The position numbers and the translations under genes were made by a program. A stretch of 64,000 nt of DNA, taken from Lycocorax pyrrhopterus obiensis. Taxonomy: Eukaryota; Chordata; Aves; Passeriformes; Paradisaeidae. Numbering within the stretch: position 1 is the first letter of the stretch; every line of letters begins with the position of its first letter. This document shows, piece after piece, positions 43,453 to 54,682 of the stretch. Where the stretch lies: assembly GCA_014706295.1 (NCBI GenBank), contig JACSVZ010000024.1, positions 1,729,136 through 1,793,135 of the forward strand, given 5' to 3'. The notes beneath the pieces were generated by a model. The model did no database searches. It worked only from the letters and a program-made list of their open reading frames with translations, and was not told the DNA's origin.

Positions 43453-46375
43453 AGGAGGAAGGGAGCCCCTGGGCCTGGCAGAAGGTTACCAAGCACAGGG
43501 CACCTGTGCCCCAGCAGATGGGCAGGTGGGACATCACAGCTGTGCTCGAGGACATCCGTGCCAGGTGGGACAGGGACAGGGTGGCTGCAGTCTCCTCATC
43601 GGGAACCGGTTTTGTGATCTAAAAGCTGCAGTGTCCTCGTGTGGGAATGGGCCTTCAGTGGGCAGCCTGGCTCACTGCAGAGGGGAGGGATGTGAGGGCT
43701 CTGCAGGGCATTCGGATGTTGAGGATTCAAGAAACAAAACCTTCTCGGCAAAAAAATCCCTGAGTCATTTCTTTGCCCTGCATTTTCAATGTCCCCTGGG
43801 AATTTCTTCACGTTCCCCTCTGGAGCTGAGGCTCTCTCCCCCCTCATTCCCAGTGCTGGGGGGCAGTGGGACCCGGGGAGCCCAGCTCAGTGTGAGCAGC
43901 CCTGCACGAGCATCCCTGGGTGCAAAGCTGATGGAGGTGACACTCCTGTGCCAGCCCAGCCCAGGCTGTGGCACCTGGGCTGTCCCGTGGGGAGCAGGGG
44001 GAAGTTCCTCGCTGTCCCTGCCTGTCCTGACTGCTTGGAGCTGTGCAGGTGTTGTCAGCGCAGGTGTGGCCCCACAGAGCCAGCCGGGCTCCCGCTGCTG
44101 CCCCGGCACCGGCACAGCTGGACACAGCAGCGGCTTTATCTGCCGTGAAACTGGTGCTGATGAGGAGGCAGGGAGAGCCCAGCTCTGCTCTCAGTGATTA
44201 ACCACGGGCACGGGGTGCCAGGGAAGCACCCTGCATTCATCTCACCGCGTTTCAGGCGTTTATAATTTTAAGGTCTAAACCTGAGTTAGCCCTTCCCGGT
44301 TCCAGGCTGGGCAGGGAGCAATGGTCACTTCCAGAGGGTCAGGTCAGAGCCAATTAACGCCGCAAGGCTTCCGAGCTTGGAGCTGGGATGCTCCAAGGTG
44401 GGGAACGACATCCAGGAGGGCTGCAAAGAGCACAGGGAAGTGGGGCAGAGTGCTGGTGATGATGAGGAGGAGGAGGAAGCAGTGACGAAGCTGGGGACCT
44501 TGGGGACAATGTGAAGTCCACGTGGCTGTGAGCTGCTGGACGCCCTCATCCCCGGGGGGTGCAGGATGCTGCCCATGGAGTGACACATCCGAGCCCCCGG
44601 TGCCCACGCGGCTCTGACTGAGTCAGCCTGACAGCAGAGGAGTAACAGACTCAGACATCACATTTAAATGCCCATAAATTTGGAAACAGAGCCAGAGCTC
44701 TTTAATCTTGGTTCATTTTTTCATTCGTAACGAGATAACAAAGGAAGCCAACCGCGAGCTCGAGTCATGAATTATTTAGGGAGGGCACATCCATCTAGGG
44801 TGGTTTGGGGTTTGCTCTGCCTTGCTGGGGTGTGCGGGGTGAGCAGCCCCGGGCCGAGGGCCAGCTGGGTGCTGGGCATCCCCATCAGGGTGTGATGCCC
44901 TGGAGGCGCTGGGGAGTTTATTCCAGCTCGGATGGGCACAGGGAGGTCCCAGGCTCTGTCCCAGGTCTGTGGCCTCCAGGATGGCTCTGAGGGCTCGTGC
45001 ACAGCCCCTCTCATCTTTTCACGGCAGGGATTTTTCCTCCTGGGAAGGGTGGGTGTTGCCACCGCACACACTCCCAAAATAGGGTATTTAGCAAACGCTT
45101 GCCTTAATGCAGAGATCAGAAAGCTCCCCCAAAGCAGGGGAAGGCAGCAAAGCAAGGGCCCACAGCAAGGTATCTCAGCATGAGCCGTCCCACAAGCACT
45201 GCTGGGACCTTGAGACACATGGAATGAGGGACCCCAGTGTCCCCTGGCTGGTTTTGGGGTCAGAGCCCTCTGTCCTGGCTCCAGGCCAAGCACAGCTCTG
45301 CAGAGGAGGCTGTGCCAGCACCAGGGCAGAGGAGCTGAAGGGGGGAAGCTTTTCCACCCTGCTCAGAGCCTGGTGAGAAGGATGGAGGCTCCTGAGCAGC
45401 CTGGAGCACCAATTTCACGGAAATCCATTTATCTCTCCTTCCTGCAACCCTCACGACATGAATAAATGATGATTGCAGAAGTGATGAACCTGCCCCTGTT
45501 TAGGTGTGAAATGAATGTTTACAGGCATAGAATAAATCAAGTATCCCACGGGCGAGCAGCGGGATATTAAACCAAACACCTTTGTGTGCTTAGCACTCGC
45601 TGGGAGAGGCCAAGGGTTTGAAGCCTGGCCAGGTATTGCCATCAGCCCCGGCGTGGCAGTGCCAAGCTCCAGGTGCCCGCCCAGCAGAGGGTGGAAGATC
45701 CCAGAGGACGTGAGGGACGAGCAGCTCTGGGATGAGCAGCTTTCCTGCCTCTTCCCCACCTTCCCCCTCTGTCTGAATCCGCACCTCTCTCCCCGCCCAG
45801 CGCCACAATCTGCACAGCCTCGAAGAAGTCAGGAATACAATGCAAATTTGTGAAGGATTGGCAAGAAATTGCGTGTGTGCTGGTTGCCTGTCAGCATGCA
45901 GAGTACTTCTAATCTTGTCACATAAATAATACGATTATGTAAAATATCAAACAGTTGGAATAAACTTAAAAGCCACAATGTTCTAGTCACAGACTTAATA
46001 GAGGGGGGAGAAAGGAAAAACAACAAAAAAATAAGTAAAATCCCTTTTTCCTCTGCAGCATGAAGGGGAAATGGCTCCTCTCCGAAATGCTGGAGCCTCC
46101 CAGGGGATGAGGAGGTGGGAGAGGCTGGGGAGACAGAGCTGCTCCTCGGGGCAGCTGGACACAGCCCCGGCCTCACCCAGGCAGGACTGATGGGGAGGAG
46201 GGACGGGGAGGAGCCTCTGCCAAGGTCACCCAGGACTTCGGGGACACATCCAGTGTCCCCTGCTCACTAATTTGCTTTTCCCCACTGAAACCCTCTGCTG
46301 TGGTGCTGCTGGCCTGGGGCACCTCCTCCAGCCACGGGGATTGTCCAGCTGAGAGGGAAACACTGATCCAGCCCC
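43453..46375. other. Unique region of about 2.9 kb with AT-rich blocks
   Basis: No CR1 or minisatellite. Ordered AT-rich blocks occur at 44640-44790 ('cacatttaaatgcccataaa', 'cattcgtaacgagataacaa'), 45455-45600 and 45835-46020 ('cacataaataatacgattat', 'ccacaatgttctagtcac'). These look like possible conserved non-coding elements. No exon recognised. Confidence 0.35.
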
Positions 46376-46379
46376 GCCC

Positions 46380-46620
46380 TGCAGGTGCCTGCTACGCACC
46401 CATCCCACATCCAGCACCCGGCCCGGGCTGGCTGCGGGGCCGGGACCGGCGCAGGGGCAGCGGGAGGGAGGGCTGAGCTCCGGGAGCACCGTTCCCCTCG
46501 CGGCTCTGCATCACTCTGCATCACTAATGCCGTCCTCTATTTGTACCGCCCGCAGTGGTGCCGGCACCGCTGCAGGATGAGAGGAGGGAGCGGTGCCCAG
46601 GGAGCCGCCGCCAGGATTTT
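46380..46620. other. CpG-rich patch
   Basis: 'gctgcggggccgggaccggc', 'ccgcccgcagtggtgccggc' and 'ggagccgccgccaggatttt'. Modest CpG cluster; no transcript assigned. Confidence 0.35.
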
Positions 46621-46894
46621 GCTACTGGCCCCGAGATCAAGAGCAGCATGAAAAGCCAGAGTGCCTTTGTTAGAGCTCACTAAAGAGCCCAGGCTGATTG
46701 AGATGGAAAACAAAATCCTCTCCTCTTCCCCCGCACGGGCTCATGGACAGCACAGACCGTGCAAGCTCAGGCCCTCGTGTGCACTGACACAATTTACGGC
46801 CATGATCCCCCAAATCCAACTGGGAGCTGAAGCCAGAGCAACCTCAGAGCTTCACCCACAGTCACCCCATGGAATACACCTGGGTCTTCCTCCA

Positions 46895-47072
46895 GATCCT
46901 GGGAACAGGGAATGAGCACAGCCCCAAGGCTGCCAGAGCTCCAGAAGCGTTTGGACAGCACTGCTAGGGATGCCCAGGGTGAGATTTGGGGTGTCGGTGC
47001 AGGGCCAGGGGCTGGAATCCATGATCCCTGTGGGTCCCTTCCAGCTCAGGATATTCTGTGATTCCATGATCC
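46895..47072 (+). repeat. CR1 LINE 3' end
   Basis: 'gggaatgagcacagccccaa', 'ggctgccagagctccagaag', 'gggtgtcggtgcagggccag', 'ccctgtgggtcccttccagc' and the well-kept tail 'tattctgtgattccatgatc'. Confidence 0.94.
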
Positions 47073-47883
47073 ACCTTCCCAGGCCGTTCCCCGAGCAGAC
47101 ACAGCACGGCTGAGGCAGGGCAGAGCCTGGCTCTGCTTGGGAAGCACCAGGATTAGGCAAGGGATGAGCTCGTTCCCCAGCCTGCCTTTGGTGGACAAAG
47201 AGGAGGAATTTGTGCTGGGGACCATCTTCACAAGAGGCACAGAGCAGCTGCACCATCCTCGGCGTGGGGCTGGAAAATCCAGCCCTGGAAGCGAAGGGCT
47301 CATCCCTGACCAGCCACCAGCCGGGCTCTGCGGGGATCAAACTGAAGCCTGGCAGGGTCTGGGCTGCAAGTCCTGCCCTTCCCAGCCCTCAGTGTCCCCA
47401 GCACTCCCCAGAGCCTCCAGGTGCGGTGCTGGGGTGGGGACAGATGAGATGAGGCCTTTGGGCAGGGAGGACCATCCCTGTCTGCTGGAGCATCCGTGCC
47501 AGCTCAGGTCCAGCTGCCACACTCCAATCCTGCTCCCTGCTCTCCCTTCCCTGCCACATCTCCCACCAACACTAATCTGCTTCTTCCAGACCCTGACAAG
47601 TTTTGGAGACCTCTTGCCTCGGGATAAGCCCCCCCTGTCCCCAGCCCAGCTCTGGAGATCTCTCTGGGGGCACAGCTGGGTCCCAGGCATATGCCTGGGC
47701 AGGCGGGCAGGGACACGTGGCCGAGGCTGGTGCGGGGACAGGGCCGTGCCCGTGGAGCAGTGCCAGGCTGCAGCTGTGTGCCCCGCTCGGGGCAGGGAGT
47801 AACTCACACACTGAGCTGCCCCTTCTGCTTAGCAGAGCGGCTTTGACGAGCCGAGCTGCAGGCAGGGCTCCTGCCGCTGCCGC
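47073..47883. other. Unique sequence, nothing recognised
   Basis: GC-rich DNA before the 32-bp minisatellite. No repeat or exon assigned. Confidence 0.4.
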
Positions 47884-48364
47884 CTGACAGGCGAGAGGGA
47901 CACGGGCATGGCCCCTGCCACCTGACCAGGGACACGGGCACTGTCCTTGCCACCTGACAGGCGAGAGGGACACGGGCACTGCCGCTGCCACCTGACCAGG
48001 GACACGGGCACTGTCCCTACTGCCTGACCAGGGACACGGGCACTGCCACTGCTGCCTGACCAGGGACATGGGCACTGCCGCTGCCTCCTGACCAGGGACA
48101 CGGGCACTGTCCTTGCTGCCCGACCAGGGACACGGGCACTGTCCCTGCCTCCTGACCAGGGACACGGGCACTGTCCCTACTGCCTGACCAGGGACACGGG
48201 CACTGCCACCTAACCAGGGACACGGGCACTGTCCCTACTGCCTGACCAAGGACACGGGCACTGCCACTGCCTGACCAGGGACACGGGCACTGTCCCTGCC
48301 TCCTGACCAAGGACACGGGCACTGTCTCTACTGCCTGACCAGGGACACGGGCACTGCCCCTGCC
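47884..48364. repeat. 32-bp minisatellite, about 15 copies
   Basis: The unit reads 'cctgaccagggacacgggca' plus 'ctgtccctactg' (32 bp). Variants replace the last part by CTGCCACTG or CTGTCCTTGC; two early units carry 'ctgacaggcgagagggacac' instead of CTGACCAGGGACAC. One short unit lacks about 5 bases. Open frames on the minus strand are periodic every 32 residues. Confidence 0.96.
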
Positions 48365-49742
48365 CCTCTCCAGTCGGTCCATTCTGGCTGAGGAGACAGT
48401 CAAGGCCACTGCACGGAGCTGCTGGTGTGATGAAAGAAAGAGTTCCTCTCATCTGGCCGTTTTAAAAGAGGGAAGAGACATTGCTCTCTGCAGGGCTCCC
48501 ACAAAAACGGCAGCAGGCTCACCCACTCCCAGTTAATGGACAAAAAAATCCTGGGAAAACCTGCACTGCACCTCCCGTGCTGAGCAGACCTTCACACCGG
48601 GGCCCTGTGTCTCTGTGAGTGTGACCAAGCCCCCGTTTCTAAGGATTTGTCCCCCTTGGGCACCCTGTAAGGGCTCTGTGGGTTTCTGTAGGGGGTGTGT
48701 GACCCACTTTTCTGGGCTGCAGCAGGCTGGGAGCCTCCAGCTCACTGCAGCGCTCAGGGCAGTGACCCGGCAGCAGGGGATTGCAGGTCACATCCCCACT
48801 GAGCCGCAGAGCTCCGGGAGCCCTGGCCTTGCTCCCGCGTTAATTCCTGCAGGAAAAGCCCCTCTCTGCTGCACCTGATGCCCACGTTGTGCCACTGTCG
48901 CTGCAGCGCCTGGGGCAGCCGGGCTGGGGAGCAGCTGCTGCTCCACGTGTGCTGTCCTCCTCCCCGCTCCCCACTCGCGCTCCACCTCCCCGGGCAAGGC
49001 ACAACGCGAGGCACTCCAAAAGGAAAGCCAAAGCCCTGCCGAGCCTGGGTGCTCCACCCCTCCTCCCTCTCCATATCCCTACCCCCAAACCAGCCTGGCA
49101 GCCCCACAGCTGGGCACAAACTCACTGTCCCGCCCTCCCTGTGGTCACACTCAACCCCAAATATCCCTTTCCAGGGCTCAAAATGACTTCGAATGACCCC
49201 CTGGCCGCAGCACTGCTCATCCCCTCCTGTCCCACCCATGTCGCTCCTGTGGGATGTCCGGGAGTTTCCAGCCTGTCCCCTGGGAAGTGCTGCAGCCTGC
49301 CCTGTTGCAAGAGATGGGGGAGCAACTCCTCCTCCTCCTCCTGTCACGGGGATTTGAGGTTTAGTCTGCCGCTCATCCCTGGGAAGTTGGGGTTATTTCC
49401 ATCCCCCTGTGACTGCATTCTCTCTCCCCAGCTCTCTGCAGAGCCACCTGTGATGCTCTGCCCCAGCGCCCTGCTCAGCCAGGCCTGTGCCCTGCTCCCT
49501 CATAACCCCACAGCCCCGGCTGTGCCAACGCTGCTCAATTCCCCTGCCCCTGGCACAGCTTCTGCCCTGCCCACACGTCCTGCTCAGGGGAGATGCTCCG
49601 AGCTGACCCAGCCCGGGAGAGCCCCATAAACACAGCCCTGAGCACCCGGTAAAGCACCTCGAGGGCCTGGGGCGTGGGCAGGAAGGGTCAGCTGCCCAGT
49701 GAGGCTGAGCGTGCCACGGCACAGGGGAGATGGAATTTCTGC
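48365..49742. other. Unique sequence, nothing recognised
   Basis: GC-rich. Open frames of up to 246 codons overlap on both strands with no recognisable domain. No repeat assigned. Confidence 0.4.
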
Positions 49743-50190
49743 TCACAGAATGGGTTAGGAGGGACCTCAAAGCCCATCCAGTGCCACCCCTGCCATGGCA
49801 GGGACACCTCCCACTGCCCCAGGCTGCTCCCAGCCCCAATGTCCAGCCTGGCCTTGGACACTGCCAGGGATCCAGGGGCAGCCACAGCTGCTCTGGGAAT
49901 TCCATCCCAGCCCCTCCCCACCCTCCCAGGGAACAATTCCTTCCCAAGATCCCATCCAGCCCTGCCCTCTGGCACTGGAAGCCATTCCCTGTGTCCTGTC
50001 CCTCCCTGCCTTGTCCCCAGTCCCTCTCCAGCTCTCCTGGAGCCCCTTTAGGCCCTGCAAGGGTCTCTGAGCTCTCTCTGGAGCTTTCTCCTCTCCAGGT
50101 GAGCACCCCCAGCTCTCCCAGCCTGGCTCCAGAGGGGCTCCCACCCCGTCACTGACTCAGTGGCCTCCTCTGGACTCTCACCCCATTGCA
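49743..50190 (-). repeat. CR1 LINE 3' fragment, about 450 bp
   Basis: 'cacagaatgggttaggaggg', 'cccatccagtgccacccctg', 'ttccatcccagcccctcccc', 'tcccaagatcccatccagcc', 'gccctgcaagggtctctgag', 'gtgagcacccccagctctcc' and 'cagtggcctcctctggactc'. Its length and blocks match the sense copy at 11.6 kb. The tail is degraded. Confidence 0.95.
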
Positions 50191-50303
50191 ATGGCTCTGG
50201 GAAGCTCCCTTCCCTCTCCCAGCAGTGTTTGCTGATCCCACTCCACAGGTGAGTGCAGCACCAGGACGATGCTATCACAGCTCATCAGAGGCTTGGCCAG
50301 AGC

Positions 50304-50441
50304 CTGGATTTCCCCATTTGCTGTTATTTTACAAAACGTGGGAGAACAGAGCATTGTGGCTGTCAATGACAGCTCCTGGGGCTTCCAACACACAAGGAGG
50401 AGAAATAGCAAGTTTCACCTGATTGCTCTGCATGATCCCTG
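50304..50441. repeat. Direct repeat, copy 1 of 2
   Basis: Runs from 'ctggatttccccatttgctg' through 'acaaaacgtgggagaacaga', 'gacagctcctggggcttcca' and 'gaaatagcaagtttcacctg' to 'gattgctctgcatgatccc'. The partner at 51778 matches at roughly nine bases in ten, with one single-base indel in the T-run and a small gap near the end. It is not a CR1 or LTR block seen elsewhere here. Confidence 0.9.
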
Positions 50442-51777
50442 TGTCTGAAGCTCCTTTCCAGCCTGAAGGCAAGGGTTGTAAATCAGAATAGTTTCCTGAA
50501 GCAGCCTGGCACCCAGCACCCTGGTCGCCCATGAGGAAAGAATCCCATCCAGCTTTTCCTCAGGGAAATACTTCACCAAAGCAGGGGTGAGGCCACAAAG
50601 TTCCCCCATCTCACCAGCTGGATACTTCTCAGAAGGACAAGGAGACTCCACCAGCCCCAGCCCTGCTCTCTCCTCCCGTGCTGCAACAGCAGCCAGGGTC
50701 TCTCTCCCCCCAGCCCAGCGTGGTCCATGAGGGAATTCCCAGCCTCTCCAGACTCTGACGCCCTCCCCACAGACAGGGGGCGAGAGGAAAGAGCCCCTGC
50801 CCATCCTCAGGCTCTCTGCGTGCAGCCACCCCCTCCTCAGCTGGGCTGAGCACAGCCCCAGCCCTGCACTCCAGCAGCTCCCCAAGCACAGAGCCATCAC
50901 CATTATCCACAGCCAGGAATTTCTCTTTCTGGGCAGGAAGAGCATCTCCCCAGCGCTGCCTCCCTCACACGTTATGGAGAGATACAGCTCGGTAAATCTC
51001 ATCTTAGCCAAGGGCAGCACCCCTCGCCAGTTAGCACTAGATCAAACCCAGGTTTATTCAGCCTCCCGCTAATCCCTCTGCAACAAGAACCACCTGCAGT
51101 CTGGAGCCCGGGATTTAGCAGGGATCAACGTGCAGGTGTCTCTGATTTGATCATCCCTTCGGAAGCGGCTGCGCTCGGCAGCCCCAGTGCGGAGCAGCCC
51201 GGGGAGGGGGAGCCGTGACAGGGGCAGGGGGGAGAGAGGCTGTGCCTGTAGGGGCTGAGAGAGCAGCGATGTGGGGGCTGATGGTTCCCCCCCACGGACA
51301 CTTCTGAGAGGCCAAAAAACACTGGAAAGAGATGGGGGGAAGAAAGCAAAAAAATATCTTATTTTCAAGAATTCTCTGGTACTTAAAAGCTTGAGACCCG
51401 CAGGGGAAGCTAATAAATTTTAAATAGTTTGGAGAGTTGAGACCAGCAGTTTAACTTTGTGCGGCTGCTGAGTTGTTTTCCAAGTGTATTTAATGAAACC
51501 CTTCATTACGTTCAGATAATTACGATCTCCGCGTTCCCGGTGCTGCTGGAGTTCACCATCTGTGCTCGCAGGTACCTGCTCCATCCTGGCACAGGGGGAG
51601 CCGCGAGGCACTCGTGGGGCTGGGACACACTTGCCGGGTTTGTGGGCTCAGGGAGCGCCCCTGGCCATCGCCCACCTTGGGAGCTGCGGCCACCAGCCCG
51701 AGGCAGGAGCACGGCTGGCCCTGAGACCTCCACGTGGCACCCCCAGGGTCCTCGTGGGGTTTGGCTCTTGGCACTCC

Positions 51778-51913
51778 CTGGATTTCCCCATTCGCTGTTA
51801 TTTACAAAACGTGGGAGAACGGAGCTTCGTGGTTGTCAGTGACAGCTCCTGGGGCTTCCAACACTCGAGGAGGGGAAATAGCAAGTTTCACCTGATCGCT
51901 CTGTGCCATCCCT
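51778..51913. repeat. Direct repeat, copy 2 of 2
   Basis: Second copy of the 138-bp block, in the same orientation and 1.47 kb downstream. The flanks do not match, so the boundaries are sharp on both sides. Read on the minus strand both copies share a 34-codon open stretch, but most codon differences change the amino acid, which argues against constraint. Confidence 0.9.
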
Positions 51914-52329
51914 GGGATGAGGTGGGGATGAGGGGGTCTCGTTCTGCCGGGTCCTTTGGGGTCAGCAGAGCCCTGATGTCCCTCCTGCTCTTTGCTGAGC
52001 TCCAGAGCAGGTGAATGCTCCCAGGAAGAGGTTTGGGCTGCCCAGGGCAATCTGGGCTCTGCGCTGGTGGGGTTTGCTCTGACAGCCCCAGCTCCCTGCA
52101 GCAGCCGCCATCCCCATTCATGGTGGGCTCCCCCCCACCTGCCCACCCGGCCCCTCTTCCAGGGGCTTCCCCAGCCCAGCATCCCTGCTCCAGGCCCTCT
52201 GCCCATCCTCCAGGAGGAAAGCTCCAGGTTCTCTCCCCTCAGCCTGGTCCTCAGGGGTGCGTGGCACTGCAGGAGATCCTGGGTTTGGGGGCTGAGCTTT
52301 GGGACAGCGCCTGGGGGGTGTCACTGCTG

Positions 52330-52565
52330 GGTCCGACACTCCAGCCGGCCCTGCAGACATCCCTGCCCTGCCGGGGGGCCGGCAGAGCCCCGGTTGCTCA
52401 GCCGGCGCTGCCTCCGGCGGTGGGAGGCTGATTCACCCCGCCAGGAGCGGGGCCATCTGCGGCGCGGGGCCGCAGCTCCCACTGACTCAGGTTCAGCCGC
52501 CCACCAGCGCCGCGTTCGGAGCTGCCCTGGCCCCCAGCCCGCCGGGACGGGCTGTTCCACGTGCT
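52330..52565. other. CpG-rich patch
   Basis: 'ccggggggccggcagagccc', 'gccggcgctgcctccggcgg', 'atctgcggcgcggggccgca' and 'cgccgcgttcggagctgcc'. One of the denser CpG clusters. No first exon can be assigned. Confidence 0.4.
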
Positions 52566-53422
52566 CACTGCAGGGACGGGGATACGGACGGGGCAGCTGG
52601 GGCTGGCTGGCCTCAGTCTGGGGTGCCCACAGGTACAGCCAGGCTGGCGCACACAGCGTCCTTGTCCCCGCGTGTGAACTGGAAACGCAGCTCCCGTCCC
52701 AGGCCAGCTTTGTGCCGCGTGTCCCAGGCTGCTGCGGGACTGCAAGCGCCGGGGAGCCTGTGGCTGGCACACGCTGGGCACAGGGGTGGCTCTGACCCGA
52801 GGGGGCTGCGGAGGGCTGGCACCCAGTGGTTCCCTGCCAGCCACGGTGAGCGGCCGTGGCAGGAGCAGGGCAGCCTGGGCTGTTCTGTGGGCATTGAAGG
52901 GACACAGCCCTGGGAGATGGAGCCAGGAGAGGCCTGGGAAAGGGACCCTGAGTGGGAGGAGGGTGCTGGATTCCCGGTTCTGCTCTCCCCGCCTGCCAAC
53001 TGGGCGCTCTTCCCCCACTCTTAAATGTCAGCGATGATGTTTCCTGCCCAAGTCAGCTCTTCCCCTTGGGGACTGGCCAGCAGGGTCTGTTTTATACCCA
53101 CTCCCAACAGCTTGGGTGGCTTGGGACTGGGCTGCTGCCTGAGCTGTGCCAAGTTGGCAGCATGGCCGTGCTCCCCAGCCAGCTCCTCTCCGAGCCCACA
53201 CCGAGCTCAGCACTCACAGGCTCCGGGGCTCACCTCGCTGGGCTTTCCTTCCAGAGTGGATCTCCACGGGCAGGGCAGGAAAGCAGGGTCTGCTTAGAGG
53301 GGAAAAAATCCCCCAGATCACCCCCTCCTGGGGCGGGCAGAGCAGGGACCTTTCTGTCCAGCCCGGGGAACATCACCCCCCACTCTGTCCTGTCCCTTAG
53401 CTGCCCTCCCCGGGGGCAGGGA
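52566..53422. other. Unique sequence, nothing recognised
   Basis: GC-rich DNA leading to the left arm of the inverted repeat. No repeat family or exon recognised. Confidence 0.4.
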
Positions 53423-53706
53423 GTGTGACAGGGACTTTGTGTGGGGAGGGATGTCACACACCTGGGCAGCAGGAAGGGAGAGCCCAGGAGGGATGTCAGC
53501 ATCCCGTGTGCTCTCTGTCCTCCAGATATTCGAGTTCCAGGCTCAGCTGTCACCCTCAGCCCGTGTGGGCATCACCCTGGTGCCAGCTGCTCCTCCTGGA
53601 TGAAACCTGTCCCTTCCCTGGGGCAGGGCTGGCACACGTCCCCTTCCTCCTGGATGCCCCTAGGAATGGGGGATAAACCAAAGCACCGCTTCTTTTTTCC
53701 TCCTGG
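53423..53706 (+). repeat. Inverted repeat, left arm
   Basis: About 284 bp whose complement recurs at 54271-54552. Matching blocks include 'ggggagggatgtcacacacc', 'tgggcagcaggaagg', 'ggagggatgtcagcatcccg', 'ctgtcctccagatattcgag', 'cctggtgccagctgctcctc' and 'tttcctcctggatgcccct' (CTTCC here). This arm has about 11 extra bases ('ggatgaaacct') after CTCCTCCT. By eye the arms agree at about nine bases in ten. Confidence 0.93.
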
Positions 53707-53754
53707 AATGAAAGCCTGGAGTCGAGGAAGAGCCCAAATCTTCTGGTCCCCGCC

Positions 53755-53995
53755 TGCAGCACCCTCAGGGAGCTGGGCATCCCCGGGAGCCCAGGAGCCG
53801 GGAGGCAGCGGTGGGAACGCCCCGGGGCTGCGGGAGAGCCGCTCCCCCGGGAGCGAGCGGTGCCTGCCCTGGCAGGGCTCCCGCTGTAACGCGCATCACT
53901 GGCACGATCTCCGCAGCACCCGCAGGGCGCGGAACGAACAGCTCCGGCTGATTCCCCGATTTAGGTCTGGGGACATCTGCGCTGCTGCAGGGTGC
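53755..53995. other. CpG-rich spacer between the inverted arms
   Basis: 'gggaacgccccggggctgcg', 'ccgctcccccgggagcgagc' and 'cacccgcagggcgcggaacg'. The spacer of the inverted repeat (53707-54270, 564 bp) is more CpG-rich than the arms. No gene recognised in it. Confidence 0.4.
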
Positions 53996-54270
53996 CAGGG
54001 CAGCACCGGGGCGCTTCTGCTGCCACTTTACCCAGCTGGGAGCTGGCTCCGCACTGGGATGCTGGCAGCACCGGGCACACGGGCACACCTGGCAGGAAGG
54101 GGGTGGTGGGGACACCCTGGTGCTGGCTGAGGCTGTCGGGCACAGCAGGGCTCCCAGCAGGGAGTCTGGGGAACGAGACTGGATGGGAGGAGGCGCTCGG
54201 GATTCAGGGATGCTGCACACTGCAGAGGGACTGGGAGTGTCTGTGTACAGACCCCAGGACATCAGAGAAG

Positions 54271-54552
54271 CTCCAGCAGGGAAAAGAAAGGGGTGGTTTA
54301 GTCTATCCCCCATTCTTAGGGGCATCCAGGAGGAAAGGGATGTGTGCCAGCCCTGCCCCAGGGTAGGGACAGGAGGAGCAGCTGGCACCAGGGTGATGCC
54401 CACACGGACTGAGGGTGACAGCTGAGCCTGGAACTCGAATATCTGGAGGACAGAGAGCACACGGGATGCTGACATCCCTCCTTGGCTCTGCCTTCCTGCT
54501 GCCCAGGTGTGTGACATCCCTCCCCACATGAAGTCCTAGCCCCTGTCACTAC
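54271..54552 (-). repeat. Inverted repeat, right arm
   Basis: Reverse-complement partner of 53423-53706. Starting from the outer end, 'catgtggggagggatgtcac' is followed by 'acctgggcagcaggaaggca', 'gacatccctccttggctctg' (complement side) and the shared 'cgaatatctggaggacagag'. The inner end stops at the GGAAAAGAAAGG block, matching CTTCTTTTTTCC of the left arm. Together the arms could form a 280-bp stem with a 564-nt loop. Confidence 0.93.
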
Positions 54553-54579
54553 CCCTGCGTGGTGTAGATCCCCCCGCTC

Positions 54580-54682
54580 CTGGTTTGGGTTGGAAGAGAC
54601 CTTAAAAATCATCCAGTCCCACCCCCTGACAGGGGCAGGGACACCTTCCACTAGCCCAGGTGGCTCCAGGCCCAGTCCATTT
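54580..54682 (-). repeat. CR1 LINE 3' fragment
   Basis: 'tggtttgggttggaagagac', 'cttaaaaatcatccagtccc', 'gacaggggcagggacacctt', 'ccactagcccaggtggctcc'. It lies 27 bp beyond the outer edge of the right arm of the inverted repeat and has no counterpart beside the left arm. Confidence 0.93.

Larger units (their letters stand above)
50191..52329. other. Unique region holding a 138-bp direct duplication
   Basis: The two duplicated blocks are listed separately. The DNA between them (50442-51777) includes an AT-richer stretch at 51385-51530 ('gctaataaattttaaatagt', 'cagataattacgatctccgc') that may be conserved. No exon recognised. Confidence 0.4.

Noticed and set aside
50415..51020. 201-codon minus-strand open frame ending in the duplicated block
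   Set aside because: The duplicated block differs mostly at amino-acid-changing sites and the unique part has no recognisable domain.
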